A stretch of 64,000 nt of DNA. Origin: Corynebacterium suedekumii (lineage in GTDB: Bacteria; Actinomycetota; Actinomycetes; Mycobacteriales; Mycobacteriaceae). Where the stretch lies: positions 1 through 64,000 of the forward strand of contig NZ_CP126970.1 in assembly GCF_030252185.1 (NCBI RefSeq). Direction: 5' to 3'. The notes below the pieces were generated by a model. The model was not told where the DNA came from. It made no database searches and saw nothing but the letters and a program-made list of their open reading frames with translations. Positions 28,095 to 38,563 of the stretch are shown here, one piece after another (the first letter of the stretch is position 1; each line of letters begins with the position of its first letter). A program made the translations under genes and the position numbers.

Positions 28095-29019
28095 GCGGGG
28101 AAGTGTAATCGTTGATCCAGTCAGCGAAGGTGTCTGCCACGTACGCGTCGTCGGCGGTCCGCTGATCGGTGACGAAGTACTCCGCGTGCGCCCCGGCCCG
28201 GGACGCCAGCGAGGTGCTCAGCGCGTCGACGGTGGTGTCGCAGGCGAAGTCCCCGCGCAGGCAATAGTCCAGCCGAGGCGTGCTTGTCGACGCCGCCGGG
28301 AGCATCCCCTGTGGCACCGGCGCCAGCAGCCCCGCTCCCCGTTCCGGGGAGCCGACGACCGGGGACGCCCCGGGGCGCAGCAGCGGGTTGCCGAAGTAGA
28401 GCGAGCCGACCAGCCGGCCCTGCTCCGCGAGAGCCTGCTCCTGCGCGGTCAGCACGATCGCCCCCTGCGAGTAGCCGAGCAGCAGGTAACCGGGGGTGCA
28501 ACCGGTCACGCCCTCCCACGCGGCCAGGTAGTCGGGAGTGCCGTCGATGCCGGAACGCACACCCTCGACGAAGCCGCGGGCGGCGTTGTCGGCGATGACG
28601 TGCGCCGGACTCTCGGCCAACACCTCGCCGAGCCGCTGCGCGGTCTGGACGGGAGTGAGTTCCTCATCCTCCTCCGCGAGCGCGGGCAGCGGGAGGGACG
28701 CGGGGTAGACCGAATCGTCGAGGCCGAGGACATGGACGTCGGCCATGAGCGAGGTCCCGGCCCGTTCCAGGTGGCGGGCCTCGGCGTAGTGGAGGAACGC
28801 CGACAGGTGCGTGGCCTCGTAACCGTTAGAGGTCCACGGCGCCTGCTCGCTGTAGCGGGCGGGCTCCGGGCCGTCGTTCTGTTCACTGCCGCGGGCGGCG
28901 ACGACCACGACCTCCGGGCAACGGTCCGACGCGGCCGGCCCGGCCTGGGCCGGAACGACCGGCGCCGCCGCCCCCACGGCGAACGTGAGGGCGGCGGCGA
29001 TGGCGCTGAGACGGTTCAT
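28087..29019 (-). CDS. Secreted cutinase-family serine esterase
   Basis: 310 aa with an amino-terminal signal peptide (about 1-26). The mature domain begins [14 protein letters not shown], a cutinase hallmark with the oxyanion region. The nucleophile is Ser184 in LLGYSQGA; a Cys/Asp segment ([17 protein letters not shown]) supplies the acid, and the His is in AGAHAEYFV. Mycobacterial homologues (Culp) are lipases or phospholipases of the envelope. It is placed between proA and nadD, where corynebacteria often have an unrelated gene. Confidence 0.85.
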   Translation of the reverse strand: MNRLSAIAAALTFAVGAAAPVVPAQAGPAASDRCPEVVVVAARGSEQNDGPEPARYSEQAPWTSNGYEATHLSAFLHYAEARHLERAGTSLMADVHVLGLDDSVYPASLPLPALAEEDEELTPVQTAQRLGEVLAESPAHVIADNAARGFVEGVRSGIDGTPDYLAAWEGVTGCTPGYLLLGYSQGAIVLTAQEQALAEQGRLVGSLYFGNPLLRPGASPVVGSPERGAGLLAPVPQGMLPAASTSTPRLDYCLRGDFACDTTVDALSTSLASRAGAHAEYFVTDQRTADDAYVADTFADWINDYTSPHD

Positions 29020-29023
29020 GGCA

Positions 29024-30301
29024 CTACGGGCGGGCCTGGCCGGTGCCCTGGAGGATCCACTTGGTGGAGGTCAGCTCCGGCAGGGCCATCGGGCCGCGGG
29101 CGTGGAGCTTCTGCGTGGAGATGCCGATCTCCGCGCCCATGCCGTACTGCTCACCGTCGGTGAAGGCGGTGGAGGCGTTGATCATCACTGCTGCGGCGTC
29201 GACCTCGTCGGCGAACTTCTGCGCGGTGGTGATGTTGGCGGTGGAGATCGCCTCGGTGTGGCCGGTGGTCCACTTCTGGATGTGGGCAATGGCACCGTCG
29301 ACGCCGTCGACGACCTTGGCGGCGACGTCCATGGACAGGTACTCGTCACCCCAGTCGGTGTCGTCGGCCTGGACGATGTCGGTCGCGCCGAAGGCCTCGA
29401 GCTCGTCGACGTCACCATGGACGGTGACCCCGGCGTCCTGGAACGCGGCGATGATGCGGGCCTTGTCCTCGTCGGGCAGCGCGGCGTCGATGAGCACGTT
29501 CTCGGTGGCGTTGCACACCGAGACCCGGCGGGTCTTGCCGTTGAGTGCCAGGGCGATGCCCTCGGTGACGTCGGCGTCGCGGTCGATGTAAAAGTGGCAG
29601 TTACCGGTACCCGTCTCAATGGCGGGGACGGTCGCACCGGTGACCACGGCCTCGATGAGGCGGGCGCTGCCGCGGGGGATGACCACGTCGACCAGCCCGC
29701 GGGCGGTGATGAGGTCCTGCACGGAGTCGTGGGTCGCCCACGGCAGAAGCTGCACGGTCTCCCGCGGCAGGTCGAAGGAGGCGACGACATCCTGGAGGAT
29801 CTCCACCAGCTTCGAGTTGGAGTGCTTCGCGGTGCGGGAACCACGCAGCAGCGGCACGTTGCCGGACTTCAGGGCCAGGCCGAAGGCGTCGACGGTGACG
29901 TTGGGGCGGGCCTCGTAGACCATGCCCATGACGCCGAGCGGGACGCGGATCTGGCGCATCTGGATGCCGTTGGGCATGACACCGCCGCCGAGCACCTCCC
30001 CCACCGGGTCCTTCAGGCCGGCGACCTGTCGCAGGCCTCCGGCGATGCCGGCGATGCGGTCGGCGTCGAGGGAGAGGCGGTCCACGAGAGACTCGGCCAT
30101 GCCATCCGCCCGACCCTCGTCGATGTCCTTCTGGTTGGCGGCGAGGATCTCATCGGTCTTCTCCACCAGCACGTCGGCGGCCGTGAGCAGGATCTCATTC
30201 TTCTTCGCCGTGGACAGCTGCGCCAGGACGGGGGCGACTTCCTTGGCCTTGCGGGCCTTGGTCAGTACTTCTTCTCGTTCTGTGGTGCGCGTATCAGTCA
30301 T
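29024..30301 (-). CDS. proA: Gamma-glutamyl phosphate reductase
   Basis: 425 aa. It reduces gamma-glutamyl phosphate with NADPH in proline synthesis. The aldehyde-dehydrogenase-type catalytic Cys lies in [13 protein letters not shown], and the family segment [17 protein letters not shown] is intact. On the minus strand TACACT lies eight bases before the ATG, suggesting its own leaderless transcript besides read-through from proB. Two 2-hydroxyacid dehydrogenase genes separate it from proB. Confidence 0.96.
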   Translation of the reverse strand: MTDTRTTEREEVLTKARKAKEVAPVLAQLSTAKKNEILLTAADVLVEKTDEILAANQKDIDEGRADGMAESLVDRLSLDADRIAGIAGGLRQVAGLKDPVGEVLGGGVMPNGIQMRQIRVPLGVMGMVYEARPNVTVDAFGLALKSGNVPLLRGSRTAKHSNSKLVEILQDVVASFDLPRETVQLLPWATHDSVQDLITARGLVDVVIPRGSARLIEAVVTGATVPAIETGTGNCHFYIDRDADVTEGIALALNGKTRRVSVCNATENVLIDAALPDEDKARIIAAFQDAGVTVHGDVDELEAFGATDIVQADDTDWGDEYLSMDVAAKVVDGVDGAIAHIQKWTTGHTEAISTANITTAQKFADEVDAAAVMINASTAFTDGEQYGMGAEIGISTQKLHARGPMALPELTSTKWILQGTGQARP

Positions 30302-30323
30302 GGCATTCGAGTGTAACGAAAAG

Positions 30324-31235
30324 TTAGTAACCTTTCCGCAGGTGCACCTCGGTGGGCATCCGCTCTCCCGCCTCGAACGCGGCGGCGTTGGCGAGGATGG
30401 TCGGGGTGATCAGCCGGCTGGCGATCCGCCCGGTCGCCGCGATGTGCGGGGTGATGGTGCAGGTGGGCAGCCGCCACAGCGGGTGCCCGTCCGGCAGCGG
30501 CTCCGGGTCGGTGACGTCCATCGCCGCACCGGCGATCTGCCCGGTGCGCAGCGCCTCGACGAGATCATCGGTGACGATGAGCTCACCGCGACCCACATTG
30601 ACGACGACCGCGGACTCCTTCATCTGCGCGAACCGCTCAGCGTCGACCACTCCCCGCGTCTGCTCCGTCAGCGGCATGGCGAGGACGAAGGCGTCGGCCT
30701 CGGACCACACCCACTCCGCGTCCGCCATGGCGACGGTCTCATCCGCCCCCTCGACGGCACGGCCCGAACGGTTGACGGCGATGATGCGGACCCCGAAGGG
30801 ACGCAGCATGGGGATGAGCCCGTCGGCGATGCCGCCCGCGCCGACGATGGCGACGGTGGGGCCGTCGAACAGCCAGCCCTGAGCGGCGTCGATGGGGCCG
30901 CGGGCCTGGAAGGAGGCGGCCATGCCTGCGGCCTTGACCTGGTGCAGCTGCGCGAGCAGGAGCGTCATGGCGATCTCGGCGACCGGGCGGCCGTAGGCGC
31001 CGGCGGCGTTCGCCCAGCGGGTGCCGGGTTGGATCACGCCGGCGTCGACGAGTCGGTCGATCCCGGAGAACACGAACTGGACGAAGCCGATGTTCTCGGG
31101 CAGCGGATCCGGCAGGCGACCACCGGCGTAGATGAGGAACTCGGCCTGGTGGAGGTCACTGACGAACTCGTGGCCCGCCTCCTCTACCTCGGCGACGACG
31201 TTGTCCCACACACCGGGGTACATGGTGAACTTCAT
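30324..31235 (-). CDS. D-isomer-specific 2-hydroxyacid dehydrogenase, copy 1
   Basis: 303 aa. The fold has the usual catalytic and Rossmann domains: catalytic Arg in [10 protein letters not shown], Glu in [10 protein letters not shown] and His in CTITPHIAA. The dinucleotide loop reads [13 protein letters not shown], with Ala where the third glycine or similar small residue of GxGxxG normally sits, so coenzyme binding may differ. It starts directly at the base after the stop of copy 2. Substrate unknown; related genes lie between proB and proA in other corynebacteria. Confidence 0.85.
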   Translation of the reverse strand: MKFTMYPGVWDNVVAEVEEAGHEFVSDLHQAEFLIYAGGRLPDPLPENIGFVQFVFSGIDRLVDAGVIQPGTRWANAAGAYGRPVAEIAMTLLLAQLHQVKAAGMAASFQARGPIDAAQGWLFDGPTVAIVGAGGIADGLIPMLRPFGVRIIAVNRSGRAVEGADETVAMADAEWVWSEADAFVLAMPLTEQTRGVVDAERFAQMKESAVVVNVGRGELIVTDDLVEALRTGQIAGAAMDVTDPEPLPDGHPLWRLPTCTITPHIAATGRIASRLITPTILANAAAFEAGERMPTEVHLRKGY

Positions 31236-32162
31236 CTAGTATCCGGCCTTTCCGTCGACCTCGGCGGGCATGGTCTCCCCGGCCTCGAAGGCGTCGAAGT
31301 TGCGCACGGCCTGCTGACCGGTCAGGGCCCGGACCATCGACGGGGTGTTGGCCACGTGCGGGGTGATCAGGCAGTTGTCCAGCCCCCACAGCGGATGATC
31401 ATCCGGGAGGGGCTCGGGGTCGGTGACGTCGAGGGCCGCGCCGGCGATGGTGCCGTCCCGCAGGGCGGCGAGCAGGTCGTCAGTGTGGATGAGCGGGCCG
31501 CGGCCGACGTTGACCACCACGGCGGTGGACTTCATCTTCCCCAGGACCTCGGCGTCGACCATGTGCCGGGTCTGGTCCGTCAGCGGCATGATGAGCACGA
31601 AGTAGTCGGCGGTGGCCCACACCTCGTCCATCGCGGCATCGTCAATGGCGACGGTGCGGTCTGCACCGGTGACGGGACGGCCGGAGCGGTTGACCGCGAT
31701 CGTCGATACGCGGTGCGGTGCCAGCAGTTCCAGCAGGCGCACGCCGATGCCGCCGGCGCCGATGACGGCGACGGTCTTGTCCTCGAACAGCCACTGCTTG
31801 TGCGCGTCGATGGTGTCCGCGGAGTCGAAGGAGGCGCTGGTCACCGCGGTCTTGAGCAGGTGCAGCTGCGCGAGCAGCAGGCTCAGCGCCGACTCCGCGA
31901 CGGTGTCCGCGTACAGGCCCGCGCCGTTGGCCCAACGGGGGCCATCCGCGGCGAGCAGGCCGGCATCATTGAAGGGTTCCACACCCGCGAAGGGCAGCTG
32001 GATGACCTCGATGTTCTCCGGCACCGGATCCGGGAGCTTCTCCGGACCGGCGTTGAACACCAGCCCGCGGGCCTGAGCGAGGTCCTCGACGAACTCGTGC
32101 CCGGCGGCCTCGAGCTCGGCGACGGTCTCATCCCACACGGTGGGCAGCATGGTGAATTTCAT
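31236..32162 (-). CDS. D-isomer-specific 2-hydroxyacid dehydrogenase, copy 2
   Basis: 308 aa, paralogue of the next gene (both begin MKFTM and share the pattern throughout). The Rossmann loop VAVIGAGGIGVRLLE is canonical here; catalytic Arg is in VVNVGRGPLI, Glu in DPEPLPDDHP and His in LITPHVANT. A strong GAGGAG ribosome site lies nine bases upstream. The pair probably arose by tandem duplication and then diverged. Reduction of a 2-keto acid with NAD(P)H is expected; the natural substrate is not known. Confidence 0.87.
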   Translation of the reverse strand: MKFTMLPTVWDETVAELEAAGHEFVEDLAQARGLVFNAGPEKLPDPVPENIEVIQLPFAGVEPFNDAGLLAADGPRWANGAGLYADTVAESALSLLLAQLHLLKTAVTSASFDSADTIDAHKQWLFEDKTVAVIGAGGIGVRLLELLAPHRVSTIAVNRSGRPVTGADRTVAIDDAAMDEVWATADYFVLIMPLTDQTRHMVDAEVLGKMKSTAVVVNVGRGPLIHTDDLLAALRDGTIAGAALDVTDPEPLPDDHPLWGLDNCLITPHVANTPSMVRALTGQQAVRNFDAFEAGETMPAEVDGKAGY

Positions 32163-32225
32163 CGGCGGTGACTCCTCAGGCAGGTGGTGCGTGTTCCGGC
32201 CCCACCGTAGACGGAACCCGGGACA

Positions 32226-33449
32226 TCAGGCCCGGGAGGCGTAATTGGACAGGTAGTCGGCGTGCACCACCGGCCGGCGCTGCCCCTCGGGCAGCTCGTG
32301 GGTGTGCTTGCCCAGCATGCCCGCGAGCTCATCGGAGTCGTAGGCGACCTCACCGCGGCCGACGATCTGCCCGTCGGGTCCGATGATGTCGACGATCTCA
32401 CCGGCGTTGAACTCGCCCTCGGCCTCCGTGATCCCCACGGCGAGCAGGGAGTTGCCGCCGGAGGTGACGGCGTCGACCGCACCCGAGTCCAGACGCAGGG
32501 TGCCGCCGGTGTCCGCCGAGTACAGCGCCCAGAACTTCCACGCCGACAGACGGTCCTCGCTGGGGTGGAAGACGGTGCCCACACTGGAGTCCTCCAGCGC
32601 CGGGCCGATGTTCGCGGCCGCGGTGAGCAGCACCGGGACCCCACCACGGGAGGCGAGACGGGCGGCGGAGACCTTCGAGGCCATGCCACCGGTGCCCACC
32701 AGGCCACCGTCACCGGCGACGACCCCCTTGAGGTCACGGCCCGAGCGGACCTCGGAGACGAAGCGGGCGTCCGGCTCGGCGGGGTTACGGTCGAACAACC
32801 CGTCCACGTCGGAGAGCAGAATGAGGGCATCCGCCGCGGTCAGGTGGGAGACGATGGCGGAGAGCCGGTCGTTGTCACCGAAACGCATCTCGGAGGTGGC
32901 CACCGTGTCGTTCTCGTTGACGATCGGGATGGCGCGCAACTGGCGCAGCCGGTCAATGGTGCGCTGGGCGTTCCGGGCCCGGTCGCGGCGGCCGGCATCG
33001 GCGGCGGTGAGCAGGACCTGTCCGACCGTGCGATCATAACGGGCGAAGGAGCGGGCCCACTGGTGCGCCAGGTGGACCTGGCCCACGGCCGCGGCGGCCT
33101 GCTTCGTGGCCAGGTCCGTCGGGCGCTGGGTGAGCCCGAGCGGGCCCATGCCGGCGGCGACCGCACCCGAGGACACCACGATGATGTCGGAACGGTTCAT
33201 GCGCGCCTGCAGGGCGTCGACGATGTGGTTGATCTTGTTCGGGTCGACCGTGAAGTCGTCCTTGGTCAACGAGGACGAGCCGATCTTGACCACCACACGC
33301 TTGGCGTTGGTGATCCGCTCGCGCATGTCGGACTCGTGGCCGAACGCGGGGCCCTCGCCCGGACCACGGGCGGGGCCGGGGAACTCGACGTCGTCAGCGG
33401 TGCTCCGGTACGGAGACAGGGGTAATCCATGATCGGTTGGCGTCGTCAT
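32226..33449 (-). CDS. proB: Glutamate 5-kinase with PUA domain
   Basis: 407 aa from ATG at 33449, or 366 aa from ATG at 33326, where C. glutamicum-like ProB begins ([18 protein letters not shown]). I prefer the longer form because third positions from about codon 13 on are nearly all G/C and GGTGGG lies five bases before 33449. It makes gamma-glutamyl phosphate, the first step to proline. The kinase core has [10 protein letters not shown] and [11 protein letters not shown]; the PUA domain ends [13 protein letters not shown] 7-bp inverted repeat at 33516-33535 lies between obg and proB. Confidence 0.93.
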   Translation of the reverse strand: MTTPTDHGLPLSPYRSTADDVEFPGPARGPGEGPAFGHESDMRERITNAKRVVVKIGSSSLTKDDFTVDPNKINHIVDALQARMNRSDIIVVSSGAVAAGMGPLGLTQRPTDLATKQAAAAVGQVHLAHQWARSFARYDRTVGQVLLTAADAGRRDRARNAQRTIDRLRQLRAIPIVNENDTVATSEMRFGDNDRLSAIVSHLTAADALILLSDVDGLFDRNPAEPDARFVSEVRSGRDLKGVVAGDGGLVGTGGMASKVSAARLASRGGVPVLLTAAANIGPALEDSSVGTVFHPSEDRLSAWKFWALYSADTGGTLRLDSGAVDAVTSGGNSLLAVGITEAEGEFNAGEIVDIIGPDGQIVGRGEVAYDSDELAGMLGKHTHELPEGQRRPVVHADYLSNYASRA

Positions 33450-33541
33450 GCCAACCCACCATACATACCGGGGTCAGCCGGTCTCGACCTCCAGACCCCG
33501 GTCCGTGGTCAGTACCACAGGTATCCGAACCTGTGAGAAAT

Positions 33542-35050
33542 CTAGCCCTGCCAGCGTTCGCGGTCGGCGGTCTGGTCCTCGCCGTAGTCGTACTCGTCGA
33601 TGAGACCACGACGCGCCTGGGAGGCACGCTTGCGCTCGGCGGCGGAGACCCGGTCGTTGCGCTGCAGGCGGGCATCCTGACCACGGCCGGCGACGGTCGG
33701 GTCCATGCCCGCGCCCGTCATCGGCTCCCACTCGAAGGAGATGTCGCCGATGGTGACGGTGCAGCCCTCCCTGGCGCCGGCCTTGAACAGGGCCTTCTCC
33801 ACACCGGCCTTCTCCAGGCGGTCCGCGAGGTAGCCGATGGCCTCCTCGTTCTCGAAGTCGGTCTGCAGGATCCAGCGCTCCACCTTGCGGCCCGAGACGA
33901 TGAAACCACCCGGCACCTCCGGGTCCTCGGCGATCTGGAAGTCCTCCCGTGGGGCGTCGACCGCGCGCGGCCGGATGACCGTGTGCTCACGGTCCATCTT
34001 CGCCTTCGGGCGGGACTTCCGGTCCTGCTTCACGATCTCCAGGAGCTTGAACAGCAGCGGACCCAGCCCCTTGCGGGCCACCGCGGAGATGATGAACACC
34101 GGCCACCCGAACTGCTCCTCCAGGTCCGCCTTGACGAACTCCGCCAGCTCCGCCGCCTCCGGCACATCCGCCTTGTTGAGCACGATGAGGCGCGGCCGGT
34201 CCCGCAGGTCACCGAGTCCGGTGTCCTCGTCGAGCGCCGACTGGTACGCGGCCAGCTCCGCCTCGAGCGCCTCGATGTCACTGGCCGGGTCGCGCCCCGG
34301 TTCCAGGGTGGCGGCATCGACGACGTGCACCAGGACGGCGGTGCGTTCGATGTGACGCAGGAAGTCCAGGCCCAGGCCCTTGCCCTCCGACGCCCCCGGG
34401 ATCAGCCCGGGCACGTCCGCGATGGTGAAGGCCTCATTGCCCACGTGAACCACGCCCAGGTTCGGGGCGAGGGTGGTGAACGGATAATCAGCGATCTTCG
34501 GCTTCGCCGCCGACAGCACCGAGATGAGCGACGACTTGCCCGCCGAGGGGAAACCGACGAGACCGACATCGGCCACCGACTTCAGCTCGAGCACCAGATC
34601 GTGCTGCTGACCGGGCTCGCCGTTGAGCGCGAAACCGGGTGCCTTGCGCTTGGCCGAGGCCAGTGCCGCATTACCCAGTCCGCCGAATCCACCTTCGGCG
34701 GCGATGAAGCGGGTGCCCGGCACCGTGAGATCAGCGAGGGTCTCCCCCGACTCGGTGAGCACGACCGTGCCCACCGGCACCTCGAGGACGAGGTCCTCAC
34801 CGCGCGCACCGTTGCGGTGACGCCCCGCACCGTTACCGCCCCGACCCGCCTTGAGATGCGGACGGAAATGGAAATCCAGCAGGGTGTGCACCTGGGGAGA
34901 CACCTCGAGGACGACGTCGCCGCCGTGGCCGCCGTTGCCGCCGTCGGGTCCGCCCAGGGGTTTGAACTTCTCGCGGTGGACGGACGCGACACCGTTTCCA
35001 CCGTCTCCGGCGGACAGATGCAGGACCACGCGGTCTACGAAGCGTGACAT
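33542..35050 (-). CDS. obg: Obg/CgtA GTPase
   Basis: 502 aa from ATG at 35050. It is an essential GTPase of 50S assembly and stringent control. The Gly-rich Obg fold (1-160) has repeated GGxGG turns such as [14 protein letters not shown]; the G domain has [14 protein letters not shown] (G1), DVPGLIPGA (G3) and NKADV (G4); the carboxy-terminal OCT domain ends EWEPMTG, followed by a charged tail. Upstream are rpmA and rplU, the usual order, now with an IS-split gene between. Confidence 0.95.
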   Translation of the reverse strand: MSRFVDRVVLHLSAGDGGNGVASVHREKFKPLGGPDGGNGGHGGDVVLEVSPQVHTLLDFHFRPHLKAGRGGNGAGRHRNGARGEDLVLEVPVGTVVLTESGETLADLTVPGTRFIAAEGGFGGLGNAALASAKRKAPGFALNGEPGQQHDLVLELKSVADVGLVGFPSAGKSSLISVLSAAKPKIADYPFTTLAPNLGVVHVGNEAFTIADVPGLIPGASEGKGLGLDFLRHIERTAVLVHVVDAATLEPGRDPASDIEALEAELAAYQSALDEDTGLGDLRDRPRLIVLNKADVPEAAELAEFVKADLEEQFGWPVFIISAVARKGLGPLLFKLLEIVKQDRKSRPKAKMDREHTVIRPRAVDAPREDFQIAEDPEVPGGFIVSGRKVERWILQTDFENEEAIGYLADRLEKAGVEKALFKAGAREGCTVTIGDISFEWEPMTGAGMDPTVAGRGQDARLQRNDRVSAAERKRASQARRGLIDEYDYGEDQTADRERWQG

Positions 35051-35168
35051 GTTGTGGGGAACCCTTCGGTTGAAAATCTGGTAGCACCCCAGGCTACCAG
35101 TGACCAGCGGGAACAACGGATTCGAACAGGTGAGCAGGCCACCGGCCTCCGGTGTCGGGGCCGGGAGC

Positions 35169-35174
35169 TACCGT
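35169..35174 (+). promoter_or_regulatory. -10 element TACCGT of the IS-split gene
   Basis: TACCGT sits seven bases before the ATG at 35182; no Shine-Dalgarno is present, so a leaderless transcript is likely. Confidence 0.45.
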
Positions 35175-35570
35175 GCGGGTCATGCGCCTCGACTTCGTCT
35201 ACCACATCCCCGACCGCTCCCCGGTGGGTCGCGTCATCGTCGACCCCGTCGATCCGCTGGAACAGGTCATCCGCCGGATGGAGGCACCCACCCGCACCCT
35301 GTCCGCCACCCTCCTCGACCTGGCCGAGGACGCGTGGGCCATCGCCGACCGCATCGCCACCACCGACGACCCCTCCCTCCCCGGGCCCGAGGTCAGCCAG
35401 CTCGGCGACCGGACGATGCTGCTGTCCTTCCACTGCGACGACCTGGAGCTCGCGTTCGGCGACACCATCCAGCTGGCCCTCGACGCCGACGTCGCCCTCG
35501 CCGAGCTGGCCTCCGGGGAGATCTACGTCTTCGGCGATAACGACCGCAAGGCCTCACTGGTCACCGCCGA

Positions 35571-35578
35571 CCATAAGG
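35571..35578. repeat. 8-bp target-site duplication, left copy
   Basis: CCATAAGG directly before the ISL3 left inverted repeat; repeated exactly at 37034-37041. Confidence 0.9.
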
Positions 35579-37033
35579 GGCCCTTCCGGATCCGGAGTGC
35601 ATAGCTGGGGTTCGCCGGTGATGCGGTGAGGCACAAGATGTAGGGGTCCTGGGGCGTGTGAAGATGCAAGTTCCTACACCAGCACTTCGCATCCCCAGGA
35701 CCCGCTTTGAACGCTACCGCCAGCCTGCTCGCCGACACCATCTGCCGCACCGTCGAGCTCGGGGTGACCATCACCGACGCCGCTGTGGCTGACGAGCTCA
35801 CGCACCTGTTCTGCGCCCCGGTCACACTCGACCCGATCTGCGCCGAGTGCGGGATGGCGGGCCGTTTGCGGGACCACGTCCAGCGGAAGGTCACGGATCT
35901 ACCGATCGTCGGGCATCCCACCAGACTGCACGTGCGGGTACCGCGCTTCACCTGCGACAACACCGAGTGCGCTACGAGGATTTTCCAGCAGCGGATGCCG
36001 GCGTTGGCTGAGCCGCGGGCCAAGACCACCCGCCGTTGCAGCCGCTGGATCCTGCAGCGTCTGGCGATCGACCGCACCAGCGTGTCCGCGGTGGCCAAGG
36101 CCCTCGGGCTGGGGTGGGATTTGGTCAATGACCTGGCGGTCTCGGAGGTTCGCGCGATGGTCTACGAGCAGCCCGGACACTTCGATGGCGTCCGCGTTCT
36201 CGGTGTCGATGAGCACAAGTGGAAGCACGTGCGCGGCGACGGCAGCAGTGCGTTCGTCACCGTGCTGGTCGACCTGACCCCAGTCGTGGACGGCACTGGC
36301 CCGTCCCGCCTGTTGGACATGGTCCCGGGGCGTTCGGCGAAGGTGCTCACCGAGTGGCTGGACGCCCGTGACCAGGTGTTTCGGGATCGAGTCAAGGTTG
36401 TCACGATGGACGGTTTCGCCGGCTACCATTCCGCTGCGGCGAAAGCTGTTCCTGCAGCACGGACGGTGATGGATCCGTTCCACGTCGTGCATCTTGCCGC
36501 GGACAAGCTCACCGTGTGCCGCCAGCGGATCCAGCAGGCCACCACCGGGCACCGGGGACGGGCCGATGACCCCCTGTACGGGATCCGCCGCATCCTGCGC
36601 ACCCGCGCTGAGCTGCTGACCGACAAGCAGAAGGTCCGCCTGTTCAAGGCGTTCACCGCCCATGATGCGCACGCGGCGGTGGAGGTCACCTACGGCGTCT
36701 ACCAGCGACTCATCGCCGCCTACGAGGCCTCGGGCAAGCGGGAGGGCAAGATCGCGATGTACAAGCTCCTCAAGTCGATCCGGGCCGGTGTGCCAACGGA
36801 GTTGCCCGAGCTCGCGCAGCTCGGTCGCTCACTGTGGAAACGGCATCGCGAGATCCTCGCTTACTTCGACGTGGGTGCCTCCAACGGACCCGTCGAGGCC
36901 ATCAACGGCCGCCTCGAGCACCTGCGCGGGATCGCCCTGGGCTTCCGCAACCTCAAGCACTACATCTTGCGGTCACTCATTCACTCCGGCCGGCTTCAGG
37001 ATCGGATCAATGCACTCTGATTCCGGAAGAGCC
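35579..37033 (+). mobile_element. ISL3-family insertion sequence, 1455 bp
   Basis: The ends are 24-bp inverted repeats, 35579-35602 (GGCCCTTCCGGATCC...) and 37010-37033, identical at 20 of 24 positions. It is flanked by perfect 8-bp duplications CCATAAGG, the length expected for ISL3 family. It carries one complete transposase and no passenger. Intact ends, intact transposase and unmutated duplication point to a recent insertion. Confidence 0.92.
35707..37020 (+). CDS. ISL3-family transposase
   Basis: 437 aa from TTG at 35707 (AGGA about six bases upstream). An amino-terminal zinc-binding region has paired cysteines (ICAECGM and FTCDNTECATRI), then a helix-turn-helix, and the DDE_Tnp_ISL3 catalytic domain: VLGVDEHKWKHV holds the first Asp, VVTMDGFAGYHSA the second, and NGPVEAINGRLEHLRG the Glu. 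Its stop codon lies within the right inverted repeat. Length is full, so it should be active. Confidence 0.93.
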   Translation: MNATASLLADTICRTVELGVTITDAAVADELTHLFCAPVTLDPICAECGMAGRLRDHVQRKVTDLPIVGHPTRLHVRVPRFTCDNTECATRIFQQRMPALAEPRAKTTRRCSRWILQRLAIDRTSVSAVAKALGLGWDLVNDLAVSEVRAMVYEQPGHFDGVRVLGVDEHKWKHVRGDGSSAFVTVLVDLTPVVDGTGPSRLLDMVPGRSAKVLTEWLDARDQVFRDRVKVVTMDGFAGYHSAAAKAVPAARTVMDPFHVVHLAADKLTVCRQRIQQATTGHRGRADDPLYGIRRILRTRAELLTDKQKVRLFKAFTAHDAHAAVEVTYGVYQRLIAAYEASGKREGKIAMYKLLKSIRAGVPTELPELAQLGRSLWKRHREILAYFDVGASNGPVEAINGRLEHLRGIALGFRNLKHYILRSLIHSGRLQDRINAL

Positions 37034-37041
37034 CCATAAGG
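37034..37041. repeat. 8-bp target-site duplication, right copy
   Basis: CCATAAGG immediately after the ISL3 right end, identical to 35571-35578. Confidence 0.9.
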
Positions 37042-37565
37042 TGCCGTGGACCTCTCCGGCATCCCTCGCCTCCTACGTCCACCGGACCAACCCGGCCAAC
37101 CGCGGGGATGTCCACGTGGACCCGGCGGAGTCCGGCCACCTCGGACACTTCCTCCTGCTGGCCCGGCGGAACCGGCCGGACCGATTCCTGCAGACCTACG
37201 TCGACCCGGTCCGCAACTGCTGGGTCGTCGAGGTCGCCGACGACGGAACCCGCTGGGTCGCCCGCTACCGGCACGAACGGACCGTCGCCTTCCTCGCCGT
37301 CCGATGGTTCCACCGCGGAATCGCCCCGGTCCTGGCGCACGGGTTGTGGTCAGAGGCGACCGATGACGGCGGTTTCCCCGGCCGCGATGCCATCGGCCAA
37401 TTCCTCAGCGCGCCCCTTCCCGAGCAGGACCTCGACGACGGAGGCGACGATGACGACGGCGACTGCGACGTCCCCGTCTTCGAGCCGGTTCCCCAGTTGA
37501 GCTGACATGAGTTCGGCGTCACGGGCCGCCACAGGCCACCAGGGGCCGCCCCGGCCAGCGCGGGC

Positions 37566-37642
37566 CTGCAACAACTGACACGAAAATCGGGACCGACCTG
37601 CAACGGCCCTGTTCCAGATTTCCCGGGTGTCAACTGTTGCAG
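37566..37642. repeat. Intergenic hairpin with TGACAC arms
   Basis: Left arm 37566-37581 (CTGCAACAACTGACAC) and right arm 37627-37642 (GTGTCAACTGTTGCAG) pair at 14 of 16 positions; inside, AAATC/GATTT extends the stem, and the loop side includes GATTTCCCGG. It resembles the 52-bp hairpin repeats at 45489 and 52949 in size, TGACAC/GTGTCA core and central motif. The 190 bp between the split gene and the rpmA terminator hold nothing else recognisable. Confidence 0.6.
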
Positions 37643-37698
37643 CCGCGAACTCCCACCTCCCACCGCCGACCCGGCTCCACCCCAAACACCCCACACGC

Positions 37699-37736
37699 AA
37701 AAAACCTGCCCCACCCGGTACCGGGTGAAGCAGGTT
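37699..37736 (-). terminator. rplU-rpmA terminator
   Basis: Read on the minus strand: AACCTGC stem, inner ACCCGG/CCGGGT, closing GCAGGTT and a run of six T. It lies 20 bp after the rpmA stop. Confidence 0.85.
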
Positions 37737-37756
37737 GATTGAGGAACGTGTGACGC

Positions 37757-38041
37757 TTAGGCGTCCACGGTCTCGGCGGTCTCGGAGACCTCAGCCTCGA
37801 CGATGTTGACCATGCGACGGTTGCGCTTGATGCCGAACTGGACGGAGCCGGCGGTCAGGGCGAAGAGAGTGTCGTCGCCACCGCGACCGACGTTCTCGCC
37901 CGGGTGGAACTTGGTGCCGCGCTGGCGGACCAGGATCTCACCGGCCTTGACCTGCTGGCCGCCGAAACGCTTCACGCCGAGGCGCTTGGCCTCGGAGTCG
38001 CGACCGTTGCTGGAGCTGGATGCACCCTTCTTGGTTGCCAT
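37757..38041 (-). CDS. rpmA: 50S ribosomal protein L27
   Basis: 94 aa, [20 protein letters not shown] start, very basic. It sits at the peptidyl-transferase centre. There is no extra amino-terminal cleavage extension of the Firmicutes type. The carboxy-terminal tail [11 protein letters not shown] is acidic. It is 17 bp after rplU and ends at a strong terminator. Confidence 0.97.
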   Translation of the reverse strand: MATKKGASSSSNGRDSEAKRLGVKRFGGQQVKAGEILVRQRGTKFHPGENVGRGGDDTLFALTAGSVQFGIKRNRRMVNIVEAEVSETAETVDA

Positions 38042-38058
38042 TGGTTACCCTCCTTGGC

Positions 38059-38364
38059 TTACTTGATTCCGGTGACCTTGAGCACGGTGAGCGGCTGGCG
38101 GTGACCCATGCGCTTCTTGTACCCGGTCTTGTTCTTGTACTTCAGGATGTCGATCTTCGGGCCCTTGGTGTGCTCGACGATCTCGGCGCCGATGCTGACC
38201 TTGGCCAGGTCATCGGTCTTGGACGTAACGTTGGCACCGTCGACGAGCAGAACCGGGGTGAGAGCCACGGACGAACCCGGCTCACCCTCGATCTTCTCGA
38301 CCTTGACGAGGTCACCTTCGGCAACCTTGTACTGCTTGCCGCCGGTCTTGACGATCGCGTACAT
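38059..38364 (-). CDS. rplU: 50S ribosomal protein L21
   Basis: 101 aa, [14 protein letters not shown] start and [14 protein letters not shown] end, standard for L21. It is the first gene of the rplU-rpmA operon. Upstream on the minus strand TTGACA (38516-38511) could be its -35, although the -10 is not clear, leaving a leader of about 120 nt that may be regulatory. Confidence 0.96.
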   Translation of the reverse strand: MYAIVKTGGKQYKVAEGDLVKVEKIEGEPGSSVALTPVLLVDGANVTSKTDDLAKVSIGAEIVEHTKGPKIDILKYKNKTGYKKRMGHRQPLTVLKVTGIK

Positions 38365-38563
38365 AGGAGGGTTACCCCTTATCTAAACTCGGCTCAGGAC
38401 CCCGGACCGGGATGCCTGAATGGACGTGTATTTCACTTGCGTTTCCGGGCGTGCGGGCACGCCTCGGCCAGGTTTCTGACCGGACAGCGCAACATCCCTA
38501 AAACAGCGACTGTCAAAGACTACCCCGTGGGGCAGCCAAAAGACAAACCGCTGTCCAGGGCCA

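Larger units (their letters stand above)
35182..37505 (+). pseudogene. Gene of unknown function split by an ISL3 element
   Basis: The 5' part, 35182-35577, encodes MRLDFVYHIPDRSPVG through VTADHK (132 codons); the 3' part, 37041-37505, continues in the same frame VPWTSPASLASYVHRTN to FEPVPQLS (154 aa). Deleting the insertion and one 8-bp duplication restores a single 286-aa frame. The first part alone would read seven extra IS-encoded residues to a stop at 35604. The rejoined protein is soluble, acidic at the end (DDGGDDDDGDCD) and has the segment FLQTYVDPVRNCWVVEVADDG; family not recognised. It is clearly disrupted in this strain. Confidence 0.85.

Noticed and set aside
35578-35604. Natural carboxy terminus of the gene at 35182
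   Set aside because: The last codons and the stop lie within the IS inverted repeat.
36834-37020. Start of the 3' half gene inside the ISL3 element
   Set aside because: The frame there is in the transposase gene; the true start of that protein is at 35182 before the insertion.
38365-38563. Small gene or riboswitch between rne and rplU
   Set aside because: No credible ORF or known aptamer pattern; best seen as the rplU leader and the rne tail.
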